A DNA stretch of 64,000 bases from Eunapius fragilis (GCA_963681505.1 OY811973.1:10677353-10741352); one strand, 5' to 3'; positions 20,873 through 33,154 are shown, counted from the first letter of the stretch. Notes: generated from the letters alone by a model not told the origin. Numbers and translations: made by a program.

Positions 20873-23800
20873 TGAAGACCACTGAGTCCAATCCAGGCTC
20901 ACAGTTAACTACACTGGGGTCATTCAGGGTGTTGCATACACATATTAGACCAATGGAGAGAGAGTTGTATAAGTCGTCTTGCAGCCCATACCCTGGTGGG
21001 CACGGCCTTGTCGCTACAGAGATATTATTCCTGCCTACGCCTTGAATCTGGTGTGTGTTGAGTGAAAAACATACATCCATCCCCATACCTCTAGTAAGAT
21101 ATGTGCACATACACAAATGTACATAAATTACACACAGTCACACACACAGACACAGGCACACACACATACACACACAATTTACATGATCTTGTGGTCCTAT
21201 TAATGAGAGAGAAATGTTGATTCTTGAAGGGTAGGTGTGTGAGGACAGGGAAAAGGAGAACTCATTATTTGCCAATGATGGCAACTCTGACAGCAGGGTA
21301 GGATTGAAGAGAGTTCCACTCTGCACAAATAATGGAACCTTATTGATACATTAACAGTGGCTATTTATACATGTACAAGTAAATAAAAAACATTCTCTAT
21401 GAGAAAGTTGGTGGCATATAGGATTTGAAGGCAATGGTGGTGTAAAAAGGAAGGAAACTAGGGTCTAATAATAAGGGAAAATGGAATAGTCCTATATTTA
21501 GCACACGAACAACATACTATATCCTACATATAGAAATGTGCTAAATATAGGACTATTCCATTTTCCCTTATTATTAGACCCTTGTTTCCTTTCTATTTAC
21601 ACCACCATTGCCTTCAATTCCTATATGCCACCATCTTTCTCATAGAGAATGTTTTTTATTTACTTGTTTCATTGATTTTTATTCAAACCCGATTATGAGC
21701 CGTATAGCATGTTAAGTAATCCATCTTGATATGAGAGGGAGGTTGTAAAGGTACGACATACCATTGAGTGACCTTAACTCTTTTCGCCAAGCGAGATGCA
21801 CATTCAAGACTACGGCAATATCGCTGCCTTTTTTCAGGATCTGCTCGATACCTTGCACGACGAGAGGTGCGTTCCTTTTCAGGATCTGAGGGGGCTTTAA
21901 AGGGGCGGCCGAAATAGAAGAGAGGTTTTTAATTGTCGCCCCAGCGCGATCGAACCCACACGAACGCATTTTGTATCGGGCCAGAAGCAGACAGTACGAC
22001 GAGCTTAGTACCTCAAAACTAGAGACGACGTATTAGATTCAGCCCGAGCGGAACTACAAAGCAGAGCCAGAAAAGAAGCGTGCCTCTCAATGTGAAAACT
22101 ATCGAGCAGAGCCTGAAAAGAAACGGACCTCTCGACGCGAACGTGACGGCATTTTGAAAAAAAAAAAAAAAAACAACTTCACTAAGTTACAAAGAGCGTC
22201 AAACTTACAACGATCGAATAACAAGAATGATTATAGTACGCACGTGCACGTTATTAAAAATACATAACCACCACTGTTAATTACCACTACGTGTAGTGCC
22301 CAGACCATACACATTTGATTACATGATGTATACTGCTAGTACTTCGTATAAAGAGCGAAGTAGGACCTATCCGAGTCGTGTCAGTGCAGATGCTTAACTA
22401 TACGTGATTTGCTAACACAACCACCGATATATGTCACGTAGCCTCGAGACGTTTTGACCACAGAAACTAGAATGCCAACGAATTCTGAAGCCATTGGTGT
22501 GATTTTCATTTCTTAAAAGTGTTCCTATCCCGCGTGGTCAAGAACAAGAACAAGAAGAAAAATACGTGGGACTGGGTACGAGTTTCGAAAATTGTTTTGT
22601 TCTCTACAACCACGCGGTTTTGTGACATCAAACAAACACAAAACTGCTTGTTGTTGCCTTCTTGTACGACTACGATAACTAGGTAAGCCATCCGCTTGTC
22701 GGGAGTCTTGTTAGAAGCGGGTCGCGTTTTTTTAATGACTTCATAATCGGGGTCAAATCCTATATGAGAGTAACGTAACTCTCGATAATTCATCAACTAT
22801 TATCATGAACTATTATCATGAAGTTTTTAACTGCATTTCCTTACCAGTGGCTATCATAAGTACGTATTCTATCAATCCATCCCTATGCATTATTACATCA
22901 TCCCGTTCTAATCACTCACCTCATCAGTTGGCAGTGATACAGAGTTGGCTATTCTGAAGACAGCATATGTGGGGTGACCTATTTCGTCACGACCTTCCAA
23001 CTTGAGAGGAATTGTCTCCCCGGCAAAAACAGAGAAATTGGTGCTCTCTATATGGAGTGAAGTAGCGGGTGTTTGAGCATAGAGTGTCTGTTCACTGCTG
23101 CTCTGAAATGGGTGTCCAAGGTTACGATTTGATCCATCTGCATGCACAAAGGGCCACTTGAGAATGTTCTGGCTGTCAAAAAATGGCTCAGTTAAGCCTC
23201 TCCATGAGCAGAAATCCAGCTGACTGATGTAAGCCACAGGTCCAATAAGGGCAGAGTTACCAGAGAAGGTTACATTAAGCTGGAGATGGGAGAGAATTAT
23301 CATTGTCAACACACTGGAAGAAGAGAACACACCCCCTTCCACATGAAAGGAGACAGCTGGTAGTTCTCATATCGAATGAAGCAGAGAGGATTGTACAGTA
23401 GACTGCTGAAGCCAGATACTTGAGGGCTGTACTCAGAGACGAAGGCTGCTCCTAGCCTACCAGTGTTAGCCACCACAATAGAAGCACATCTCTCATTAAG
23501 CACAGCATACCTTCCATGGTTGCCTTGGAAATTCATAGAGGTCCCTTCTATGAGTATCAGCTGTCCCTGTGAGGTCACATAGACTGCACCACCATCAGAG
23601 GTGTCAGCATCATTTCCAATAAAATCAAATGTACCATTCATAGTTACTGTGGCTCCAATAACCTGTACACACAATCAGATTAGTATGCACATAATTCTAA
23701 TTAGTGCATACCCTGAGAGTCGCTCCAGAATTGTTTGTAAACACATTGTGTCCATCCATCACCACCGGTACGTAGGGTATGCCAATTATGCCTCCAGTAA

Positions 23801-26800
23801 CTCCAACATTGTTCTTAAATGAGCTGTGGGCACACACCATAAAAAAATTACAAATGCAATAAAGTTATCATCTCGTGCTGACAACGGTTTGAGACTATCT
23901 GACAATGCAATGAATTATTGTAACACTATGATGATTTAACTTGTTATAATTGTAGATTAATTCATTGCTTCTTAGTTCTCTTTTTCAGTGATTGCGTTGA
24001 AGATCAATGGCAAGAGGCACAAGTGACATCACAATAAGGCAGATGACAATGGTGCGACAGAGGACAATAGCCAACGTATCAGTGAATGGGTGTATTGCTC
24101 GCTTTATTGGGTGTCTATACAAACTATGTTGGTCATCTTGACATTTGGGGGGGGGGGGGGGGGGGGGGGGGTTTCCGGGGCATGTTAGATTGTACTGGTT
24201 TATTTCCAACAATCCTGTCAACGTTGTTCAAACCAACAAAATCATGGGAGTGGGATGGAGGGTGTAGTGAAACGTCATAATGGATTATCTTGTCCAAGTT
24301 TGGAGATGCCCCCTTATAGGTCATGCTGGGTATACATGATGGACAAAGTGTAAATTAAAGAATGGTAGGATCGAAGAGATAAAGATGGAAGACAAAACAT
24401 GATGTTGTTGCCTATTGGTCACAAAATGCAACATGTGAAGATGCTGTAGACTTTAATATGAACATGCAGCAGATCACATTCATCAGATATTTGACAATGA
24501 ATGTACGTATGTACGTACTATCGTATGATACACACTTTGTATGTACGATTTGGTTCTTCTTAATTCGTTAGAGATTTTAAACGTTTTAAGAAAATAATGT
24601 CTAATCTACCCGTGTGTTGTCAAAAATATAGGACAATCGTAATATCTGGATCATTGTATGCCATAAATTTTTATTAGATGTATCCACTACTGATAAAATG
24701 TTTTCAACATTCAATGGAATTTAACTATGCAAGACTTACACACATTAAAACTTCCTACATGTAGGACAAGATAGATTATACATTAAGAAAAATCCAATAG
24801 AAGAACCAGTTATTTATGCCTCAGAGACTGTTTGCTCTTTAAAACATGTAACAATGTCCATTATTTTTTTAAAATGCTCAGTACAAGTTGCTGGATGATA
24901 TGGGACACATGCAGCCACTGGTATTGATGACTTGAAAAGCGTTTCACTTTTGTGTGTTATTCTAATTATACCATCGTATACCAATGAATGTTCTTGTGCA
25001 GATTAAATGCTGTGGGTTATTAGAAGTCTGCAATTTTTGTCTTCATTGCCGTCTGTATAAGTTGTTAGTTCTACAGCTGTAATGCGTACCCGTCATACCA
25101 AGTGTCACGTGCCAAAACACGGGGTCATTTCATATTATGGCCGGGTTTTATAGAAATGGAATCGGGGCAGCGAGTAGGCACCTAGCACCAGTCATCTGAT
25201 ATTCAATTTCCTTTTATAAAGGACTCGAAATTAGTCTGTCCATCGTGATGGTACATGTACAGTGGCCTGAATTTTTTAATTTATGTGTTGTCCACGTCAA
25301 CTTTGATGCTGTTTCCTGGAAATTTTTATGACATCGCCCTTTTCACTGCCTCGACCCCCAATGTGTTACTCAAATAGATCGCCCATATCACGTGACAAGT
25401 GTGACTTTATTCTACTCTTACCAGCTGGTGATTCTGTAAGGATGGAGGTAGGAGAAGGCCTGGAAGAAGGCCAGTTTAGAGAGAAATCCAATGGCCGCCG
25501 CATACTCTGACGCGTAGTTGCCATCAAACAGTGAGTCCTCAAATGAGACAAAGTATCCACCCTCCGGGTTTAGGCCGGGAAGAATGTAGGCTCCACCTCC
25601 ATACTGTGCTGCAATGTATTAAGTATTAATTTTAAAACTGTACAGCAATTCGGCTTAGAGCGCAACAATAAGCGAACAGTTTAAATATGACAGCACAAGT
25701 AAACATGATTGTATCGGCACGACCGGCAAAGTTCACTCAAAAAGGGCTGGGTACCATCCATGACCACACCCACTAACATAAGCAGCCCCTCCTCCACCAA
25801 CCCCCGTCCAGGCTATAACAAAGTACAGAGACTGATGGTATAGCAGCCTTTGCTAATATTGTCATGGCAACACTACTCATTTGCCTACCTTGGTTGTGTC
25901 GGAAGGTGCAGTTGGTGATGACCACGCTGTTAGGGAACCTTTTGTCCAATGGTGTGAACTGGTTTGTAGCAATCCCCCCCCCAGCTCCACCATCACCTTC
26001 TCTTCCTTTTGTGCCAATCACACTGTTGCCTTCCAGAAGTGAATCGGCCAATAGGAATTCGTGATTAGATAGTGTAGGGTCAAAAAATGTGTAAACACCG
26101 CCCCCTCGTGTGGCAGCTGAGTTGTTGACAAAAGTGCAGTCAATTACTTTGATTGTGACAGGGTCATCCTCCGCCACGTATACCGCCATACCCCCTCCCC
26201 TTCCGACAAACACCCTCCTCTGGAGGACCAAGGTACTTGAAGTCACCTGGTTCCCAGGGTGAGCCGTGTTGCCCTTGAACGTGCTTCCCACCACTAGCAC
26301 GCTCAGCTTGGTTTGATTCGTGGACGACACTCCATGGAAACCGATGGCCACACCTCCTGCATTACCCCGATGCTGGGAGTCTTGTATAATGGAGGTGGCA
26401 CGATTGTCAGTGAACGAACAATTGACTATCTCCGTGGTGATGCAATTGTACACATCCAAAGCTCCTCCCCCTACAAAGGACCTAATAACGGGATACAATT
26501 CAAATGGAAAAAACAAAGTGTGCTGAATAGGAATTCTATTTTAGCTGGATTGTCTTATGGCCCCTGGCAGGACAAGTATAACTAACTAGCTATTCATATT
26601 ATCAAATTTAAGCTAAGGACTTATCTTTTACAATAGATGAACGATGAATCTCATTCTAATGCGTTCAATTGGATTAACGGTATTCCCCAATACTTCAATA
26701 AGTCATTCGTTCAGTACACAAGTACGGGAGGAAAACCGTTAATCCTATTGCAATTAATAGCAAATAAATGCAATTCATTGTTTGTCGAATAAGGTCAATT

Positions 26801-28045
26801 ATTTTATGCCTTCATTTTTTGTTCCAGTAGAATGCACACTCTGCTGTATTGTCTGCGTATTCGCGCAGTCTGTAGCTAAACATGGGCGTATACTAATGCA
26901 ATGGCTGCAGTTTTGAACTCGATTGATTAGTCTGTTCTTGTTCCATCCATAGCGTGGGAAGGTGGGAGCTGTGCCCCCTTATTGGATATGAATAATTAGC
27001 CCTTTATGCTTTGTAGACATGGCATGACGTGCCTAAGCGAAAGTGACCCAGTATTAATTTAGGCTTAAGGGTACATTTTTCTTAAGGTTGGGGGTGGAGG
27101 TAACGCAATTAAAGGGACTTAAGTGGACCTAGGATAGCTAGTGTGGTTGCACACATTGCTGCAGCACAATATCATTAATACGTAAGTCACCGCCATGCAG
27201 CTGAACTGAATGCTTAGCTTAATTATGAATATTAGGGCGGTCGATGAGTTGAGTCCACCCTCTTTTAATCAAAACCAGAAATGAGATTATAATTGTCTAC
27301 TACTGTGAGAAACTTATGCAGCTGATACACCAAATTTATAACTATTGTACGCTTTTAAGACTATACCTTCACTGATTTGAAAAATCGGTTCCACCCTTCA
27401 GAGGAGTATTGTATACTTGTTAGACTGCATGCATAGTTGATCGTTTCCACTCTTTTACCCACACCCTCCCCGCACACACCCGTAGGTACCCAATGCTTTC
27501 TTGTCGAACACCACAGTTTTATACGCGTTATGAAGCCAGGACCTAAAAGACTTGGGATTTCTAATAACTTTCATGCACTGATGCACATCAGTTCACCTGA
27601 ATGTGGAGTTGTTGATGTGTAGGTAGCCAATGTTTTGCAGTCGAATAGGTCTGTCGCATCCATAAACATTTACAGACGAGATGACAACAGTCCTCAGTCC
27701 GTACAGATGGAGGGAGTGTAGGTTTGTTGCGTTGGAGGAATTGAACGAGCACGACACACGCGATGACGTGCTTCCAACAATAGACAGAGAGAGGTCCGTG
27801 GCGTTCACGATGACAGGCGTAGTGAGGGAGTGGTCTCCATCTAGGAGGTCCACCGTGACGCATGTCCCGGGCCACTGGCGGGAGGACAGACTAAGTAGGA
27901 TGTCTTCGAGGGATTGGCAAGATGGGTACGAGGCACCGGAGCATCCCACGGAGGCACGCAGTGACACACAAGAGTCCTGTGACAGCGCTGTCGTCACATG
28001 CACACATAGGGCGGTAAGAAAGATGAGTAGAAGCAACCCGGCCAT
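15467..28045 (-). CDS. Beta-helix / multi-pass membrane protein, copy A (16 exons)
   Basis: Exons in coding order: 27597-28045, 26481-25889, 25608-25422, 23823-23712, 23662-23333, 23279-22920, 21320-21183, 21047-20871, 20708-20549, 20421-20320, 20247-20159, 20086-19884, 19826-19685, 18657-18523, 18232-17781, 15629-15467. Every junction keeps phase, giving about 1,260 residues. Order of parts: signal peptide and Cys-rich start (exon 1); right-handed parallel beta-helix with NCSFTDN/CTFVNNSA rungs and GGG turns (exons 2-6); linker exons 7-8; Cys-rich EGF-like CGHCPQGYGV module (exons 9-10); eight or nine membrane helices (exons 11-15); tail (exon 16). I recognise this as a large uncharacterised sponge family related in architecture to Pmp-like beta-helix proteins; the role is likely at the cell surface, ligand unknown. 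The start is fixed by an in-frame TAG immediately before ATG, conserved in all three exon-1 copies. Confidence 0.78.
15973..16773. repeat. 801 bp segment present only in copy A
   Basis: Copy B runs straight from GCAGCCAGGCGC to GTCTTTCCAACG (44,081-44,100), while copy A has 801 bases in between, within intron 15. The segment is AT-rich, contains a G13+ run near 16,600 and no ORF of note. No terminal repeats or target duplication were found, so it could be an insertion in A or a deletion in B. Confidence 0.6.
17781..20421 (-). CDS. Gene A exons 10-15: Cys-rich module and membrane domain
   Basis: Exon 10 has CGHCPQGYGV and NRCVTCGN, an EGF-like spacing. Exons 11-15 supply hydrophobic helices such as VVVVMATILIMIY, LLVGLTVVITLVM, WTLVLLLYTQAV, ALFSILALVMEAG, LMVYLCAYAFI, VVLCVDLLVMLLIV and PLLAGVVCVAVGVASLF. 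The RWYVDGSVDCF motif across exons 13-14 and IQPYKSAVVN in exon 15 are the most family-like landmarks. This looks like a transducing or anchoring membrane domain; it is not a standard rhodopsin-type receptor as far as I can see. Confidence 0.72.
18825..19406. repeat. 28 bp minisatellite, 21 units
   Basis: The unit begins CAGCACATGGCTGTATCTGA and repeats head-to-tail with no spacers and few variants, inside intron 13 of gene A. The orthologous array in copy B has 8 units. Because 28 is not a multiple of three, three long shadow ORFs cycle through all frames; none is a gene. Confidence 0.95.
20458..20548. repeat. CA microsatellite at exon 9 donor
   Basis: (CA)n, i.e. (GT)n on the coding strand, beginning exactly at the exon 9 splice donor ACAG|GTGTGTGTG. 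The copy B counterpart is at 47,403-47,472, also flush with the exon. Confidence 0.9.
20770..20870. repeat. CA microsatellite at exon 8 donor
   Basis: An imperfect (CA)n tract with two ACACCCAAACAC interruptions, ending exactly at the exon 8 donor AAG|GTGTGTG. Copy B lacks it and uses AAG|GCAAGT instead. Confidence 0.9.
21376..21666. mobile_element. Hairpin MITE, second copy (130 bp arms)
   Basis: The arms 21,376-21,505 and 21,537-21,666 are near-perfect complements around a 31-base loop. It shares CCTATATTTAGCACA at the arm tips and ACATTCTC near the ends with the element at 12,615-12,921, but differs by small indels along the arm. It lies in intron 6 of gene A and is absent from copy B, so it arrived after or was lost since the duplication. 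Confidence 0.9.
21712..22170. repeat. Repeat-derived block with a YxAEPEKKR peptide repeat
   Basis: On the plus strand, 22,037-22,170 is open and encodes two copies of a Y-[KR]-A-E-P-E-K-K-R motif (NYKAEPEKKR then NYRAEPEKKR), followed by basic residues and an A-run. Such PEKKRA repeats occur at the N termini of proteins in Helitron-type and other transposon-associated genes of aquatic animals. The opposite strand has an 85-codon ORF (21,712-21,969) with no recognised domain. A TTTTGTATCGGGCC motif at 21,970 also occurs inside the poly-G MITEs. Only in copy A. Confidence 0.45.
22465..22790. repeat. Dispersed repeat R1, copy 2
   Basis: The partner of 13,010-13,375. The 3' end has a hairpin with a different stem sequence (GAGAGT ... 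ACTCTC) at the place where copy 1 has GGAAGTCTC ... GAGACTTCC, both after GGGGTCAAA. The complementary strand is open for 96 codons but the counterpart in copy 1 is not, so coding is unlikely. Confidence 0.55.
23333..26481 (-). CDS. Gene A exons 2-5: beta-helix domain
   Basis: Exon 2 (25,889-26,481) repeats the rung pattern C[ST]FxxN about every 40-60 residues: NCSFTDNRAT, STFKGNTA, CTFVNNSA and CTFRHNQ, with GGGALDVY, GRGGGMAVY, RGGGVY and GAGGGIAT turns. Exon 3 adds QYGGGAYILPG and SLFDGNYAS, exon 4 SFKNNVGVTGG and exon 5 DFIGNDADTSDGGAVYV. This is the standard look of right-handed parallel beta-helix (Pmp-like) repeats. Exon boundaries fall within rungs. Donors are GTAGGC, GTAAGA, GTATGC and GTGTGT. 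The exon 5-6 intron is only about 53 nt. Confidence 0.8.
24147..24172. repeat. Poly-G run in intron 4
   Basis: A run of about 24 G in intron 4 of gene A. The copy B equivalent is at about 50,647-50,666 with a different length. Confidence 0.9.
24550..24815. repeat. Inverted-repeat element in intron 4, older than the duplication
   Basis: Matching inverted segments: TTTGGTTCTTCTTAA near 24,549 against AGAAGAACCAG near 24,798, and AATGTCTAATCTACC near 24,597. In copy B the pair AATGTCTAATCTACC (51,107) and GGTAGATTAGACATT (51,323) is exact. Present in both copies at the same site, so it predates the duplication. Confidence 0.55.
27597..28045 (-). CDS. Gene A exon 1: signal peptide and Cys-rich start
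   Basis: It starts MAGLLLLIFLTALCVHVTTA, a clear signal peptide, then QDSCVSLRASVGCSGASYP and a hydrophobic-serine rich stretch leading into the first beta rungs (INNSTF). The donor is TTCAG|GTGAAC. Near-identical to 54,090-54,538 and similar to the truncated copy at 41,048-41,435. Confidence 0.82.
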
Positions 28046-28449
28046 CTAACTAGCGACGAACACCCTGCACGTTTAGTGTGGATCGAGCGTAGGATGATCT
28101 GCAATGCCGGCAAAAATTCATAAGGAGGTACAACAATGCACGTACACACCTCAGTTTGTATAACGCTGTATGTCTGTGATGCCATACATACACTTATAGA
28201 GTCCTGTATCTGGCATACATGTACAGAAATTATGGACAACAGTGCATGCGTAACTCGGCTTCAATTGTAATACAAAAATTCTGATTTAAACTCAACGGAC
28301 ACAGAATTTTTCTGTTATTAAATTTGCCCGTAGCATCGGTCAAAGTGATGTAGGGTAGATATAGTTAGCATTTTGTGTGTAGTCTAGTTGTATTATTATT
28401 ATTTTTATAATTATTATTTTTAATATTCAAGAAACAATAGTACACCACT
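28046..28449. other. 5' flank of gene A
   Basis: Conserved with 54,539-54,840 in copy B, so it may hold the promoter. The segment before the ATG (GCAGGGTGTTCGTCGCTAGTTAG on the coding strand, here given in part as TTCGTCGCTAGTTAG) is shared with small changes by all three exon-1 copies. No TATA box recognised. Confidence 0.4.
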
Positions 28450-28468
28450 CACAAGAACAAAGAACTAA

Positions 28469-30903
28469 CTACACTACACTACACTACACTACACTACACT
28501 ACACTACACTACACTACACTACACTACACTACACTACACTACACTACACTACACTACACTACACTACACTACACTACACTACACTACACTACACTACACT
28601 ACACTACACTACACTACACTACACTACACTACACTACACTACACTACACTACACTACACTACACTACACTACACTACACTACACTACACTACACTACACT
28701 ACACTACACTACACTACACTACACTACACTACACTACACTACACTACACTACACTACACTACACTACACTACACTACACTACACTACACTACACTACACT
28801 ACACTACACTACACTACACTACACTACACTACACTACACTGCAGTGCACTACACTACACTACACTACACTACACTACACTACACTACACTACACTACACT
28901 ACACTACACTACACTACACTACACTACACTACACTGCACTACACTACACTACACTACACTACACTACACTACACTACACTACACTACACTACACTACACT
29001 ACACTACACTACACTACACTACACTACACTACACTACACTACACTACACTGCACTGCACTGCACTACACTGCACTGCACTGCACTACACTACACTACACT
29101 ACAGTACACTACACTACACTACACTACACTACACTACACTACACTACACTACACTACAATACACTACACTACACTACACTACACTACACTACACTACACT
29201 GCACTGCACTGCACTGCACTGCACTGCACTGCACTGCACTGCACTGCACTGCACTGCACTGCACTGCACTGCACTGCACTGCACTACACTTCACTACACT
29301 ACACTACACTACACTACACTACACTACACTACACTACACTACACTACACTACACTACACTACACTACACTACACTACACTACACTACACTACACTACACT
29401 ACACTACACTACACTACACTACACTTACACTGCACTGCACTACACTGCACTGCACTGCACTACACTACACTACACTACACTACACTACACTACACTACAC
29501 TACACTACACTACACTACACTACACTACACTACACTACACTACACTACACTACACTACACTACACTACACTGCACTGCACTGCACTACACTGCACTGCAC
29601 TGCACTACACTACACTACACTACAGTACACTACACTACACTACACTACACTACACTACACTACACTACACTACAATACACTACACTACACTACACTACAC
29701 TACACTACACTACACTGCACTGCACTGCACTGCACTGCACTGCACTGCACTGCACTGCACTGCACTGCACTGCACTGCACTGCACTGCACTACACTTCAC
29801 TACACTACACTACACTACACTACACTACACTACACTACACTACACTACACTACACTACACTACACTACACTACACTACACTACACTACACTACACTACAC
29901 TACACTACACTACACTACACTACACTACACTACACTCTACACTACACTACACTACACTACACTACACTACACTACACTACACTACACTACACTTACACTG
30001 CACTGCACTGCACTACACTGCACTGCACTGCACTACACTACACTACACTACAGTACACTACACTACACTACACTACACTACACTACACTACACTACACTA
30101 CACTGCACTACACTACATGCACTACTCTACACTGCACTGCACTGCACTGCACTGCACTACACTACACTACACTACACTACACTGCACTACACTACATGCA
30201 CTACTCTACACTGCACTGCACTGCACTGCACTGCACTACACTACACTACACTACACTACACTACACTACACTACACTACACTACACTACACTACACTACA
30301 CTACACTACACTACACTACACTACACTACACTACACTACACTACACTACACTACACTACACTACACTACACTACACTACACTACACTACACTACACTACA
30401 CTACACTACACTACACTACACTACACTACACTACACTACACTACACTACACTACACTACACTACACTACACTGCACTACACTACATGCACTACTCTACAC
30501 TGCACTGCACTGCACTGCACTGCACTACACTACACTACACTACACTACACTACACTACACTACACTACACTACACTACACTACACTACACTACACTACAC
30601 TACACTACACTACACTACACTACACTACACTACACTACACTACACTACACTACACTACACTACACTACACTACACTACACTACACTACACTACACTACAC
30701 TACACTACACTACACTACACTACACTACACTACACTACACTACACTACACTACACTACACTACACTACACTACACTACACTACACTGCACTGCACTACAC
30801 TACACTACACTACACTACACTACACTACACTACACTACACTACACTACACTACACTACACTACACTGCACTGCACTGCACTACACTACACTACACTACAC
30901 TAC
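28469..30903. repeat. 2.4 kb ACACT pentanucleotide satellite with higher-order structure
   Basis: A continuous (ACACT)n array with GCACT, ACAGT, ACAAT and ACTTC variants. Variants are not random: the series of GCACT blocks, then ACAGT, then ACAAT, then a run of about 15 GCACT, then ACTTC occurs near 29,050-29,290 and again near 29,573-29,795, about 520 bases later, and partly near 30,000-30,060. A TGCACTACTCTACACTGC block recurs near 30,120, 30,198 and 30,485. The 698-codon open frame (HYTTL repeats) is an artefact. Absent from copy B. Confidence 0.96.
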
Positions 30904-31420
30904 ACACAAATGTTCTAAAGAACTACTACCCTGCCCATGATGGCTCTGGATATTGATCTAACTAGAACCATGTTCATTCTGCTGTAGATATCAAACAGGG
31001 CAACGGATTTGGAGCGACCTTGGTGGATGGACAGTAAAGATGCCAGGCGTGAGAACACGTTATGGGCCTCCTATTTATTATTTTTATTATTTTTTCACCT
31101 GGTTATAAATTATACATGGCAGGTAAGTTAGGAAAGGCCATCGGTTTTACATAGAAGCGTGCCAAACGAAGGCTATCGTTGATTTTAGTGATATAACCAT
31201 GCGCATCTATAGATTGTAACTCGTGCCCTCGCTTTGTCATTCTAAAGATCACGTGATCTGTTATCCCCTTTCGCGAGTACAAATGTTCTGACCACGAGCG
31301 CTATCATCGATCTACTGGCTTGTTGACAAAACTGTTCTAATCTCAGTTGAAGAAGGGCTGGTACTCTGATCTGTATTAGATGCTGTCTGAAGTTTTTGTG
31401 GTTTCATAAGTACGGCCTAT

Positions 31421-33120
31421 CTGAACCTGCGGCAGCAGGGTCAATATACATGTAGGATTGATTGAGGGTCGTTGAATGTCATTAATAAAACTTCACTAGC
31501 GTCTGGAGGGACAACGGAGAAACGGATCGCTTATCTCTTTATCGCGATGGAATGAGAGCACAACGATCTACAGTTCTATACGTTGGTACCGTGCAGTAAA
31601 ATAAAATATCTGTGGAATAGCCGGCAAAGGGGGGGGGGGGGGGGGATGTGCGAGAGGGGGATGTGGTCCCTCCCGCGCGGAGCGCGGAAGCTTTGAAAAT
31701 GTATGGTAGTTGGCTTATGAAACCTCACGTCGCACATAGTTGTTTAAATAGTACATATAAAGGTAAATTACACTGAAGTTTTACGCTTCGGGAAAGTCAG
31801 CTTGTCCTGAAAGAACATATTCCGATCGAGAGGGGCTACAAGATTAACGCTATCAAACCGACGCGTGGATTATATTTTTACACATTTGCACGACATTGTC
31901 TTTTCGTGCCAGCAAGGTACTGTACGGTACGGCATGGTTAAAATTCGACGCTTGAACACTACCAGAGATAATATTATCTCTGACACTACCAAAACCATAC
32001 AGTCGCTCGATTGTGGTAGATTGCGATATGAGCATGCGTAGTATTAGCTTGTTTCCATAGTATCATGGCCAGAAATGGAGACATGAGTGAATATGTAAAG
32101 TTGTGATAGAGATTTGAGAATTCTGATTTCACCAATAAATTTTTCACATTTTAAAATGATTTATCATGTTTCAAGACAAGAAATTATTAATTCAAATCAA
32201 TTAACTAAAATTAATTTTATCAAATTGAATTCCAAACACATTCAATATTCGCTAAAAATCGGTCTGATTATAATATACGTGTATCGCAAAAAGTACATTA
32301 AGCATCCATTAACTAAAATCAAGAGAAATAAATTAATTACAACCAAGCATAATTAATTATATTCATAAACGTATGTCATTATGTAATACCTTGCGTCATC
32401 TTTTAATATTGATGTGTCGTCTGCTCACGAGACTTCTGCTCTCTAAAATAGTACGATACATTGTGCCAAACCTCCGTTCTGCTAAAAATAAAAACGATAC
32501 AGCTACGGTACGCCCACACAATCCCAAATAATCAGTAGTCGTACCGTGCCACACTTAGCTGTTCCGTACCATGTCGTACCAAAGATATGTCGTGTGAACA
32601 TTGAACTGTATTGGGATTGGGGGGCCTGACCCCCCCAATATTAATGTTATGATTGGGGGGGCCAAGGCCCCCCTGGCCCCACCATAGGACTTTCCCTTCT
32701 GATAAAACTTGTTTCCTTGCTTTTTACACCAGTATTCTATTTGCCTGCAAAACCTATATCCCACCAACTTTCTCAGAGAGAATGTTTTTATTTACTTGTT
32801 TCATTGATTTTTTTTTTGTATGTACATGTACAACGGGTTGTGTGACGTCATATGTGTTGGTGCAAGTAAAGTTTTAGTTGATGTGCGTTTTAATTATTCA
32901 TATTTACTAACGATTGCTTTGGTTTAATATAGTTAAACGCCATTACCAAGACAATCACGTGAGACGTGACACGCATGCGCATGTGCTGATTGCAAGCGAA
33001 ATACACCATTTTGTGCTGCCTCAAGAGCATATTGCGCTTGCCGTTACAAGTTTACAACAATGGTAAAATTAACGGTGACAACAGCACACAAATAGCACAC
33101 AAACACATATAGTACATTAG
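31421..33120. other. Repeat-rich stretch without genes
   Basis: Unique AT-rich DNA to about 32,580, with a G17 run near 31,630 followed by a CCCGCGCGGAGCGCGG palindrome of the type found in the poly-G MITEs. A paired palindrome, ATTGGGGGGCCTGACCCCCC, lies near 32,613-32,640. Then half of a hairpin MITE at 32,686-32,798. No gene recognised. Confidence 0.45.
32686..32798. mobile_element. Single half of the hairpin MITE family
   Basis: It matches the right arm of the element at 12,615-12,921 (TTTCCCTTCTGATAAAACTT onward to TTTATTTACTTG) without its partner arm. A solo arm may come from deletion or from a hairpin-prone replication error. Confidence 0.75.
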
Positions 33121-33154
33121 TAATTGAATATACTCCGCGTAAAAGGTCACTTCA

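Larger units (their letters stand above)
14390..31420. repeat. Segmental duplication, copy A
   Basis: It aligns colinearly with 41,966-55,235. The left boundary is TGATATTAAACATGAATTGA at about 14,408 (41,974 in B); the right is TTTGTGGTTTCATAAGTAC at about 31,395 (55,200 in B). Copy A is longer because of the ACACT satellite (28,450-30,903), an 801 bp segment at 15,973-16,773, and the hairpin MITE plus repeats at 21,376-22,870. Coding exons 1-5 and 9-16 are nearly identical to B; exons 6-8 and their introns are not. Confidence 0.88.

Noticed and set aside
28844-30940. 698-codon ORF of HYTTL repeats
   Set aside because: It is the translation of an ACACT pentamer array, which is open in several frames by composition alone.
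32555-32877. ORFs over the solo hairpin arm
   Set aside because: They translate MITE and G-run sequence only.
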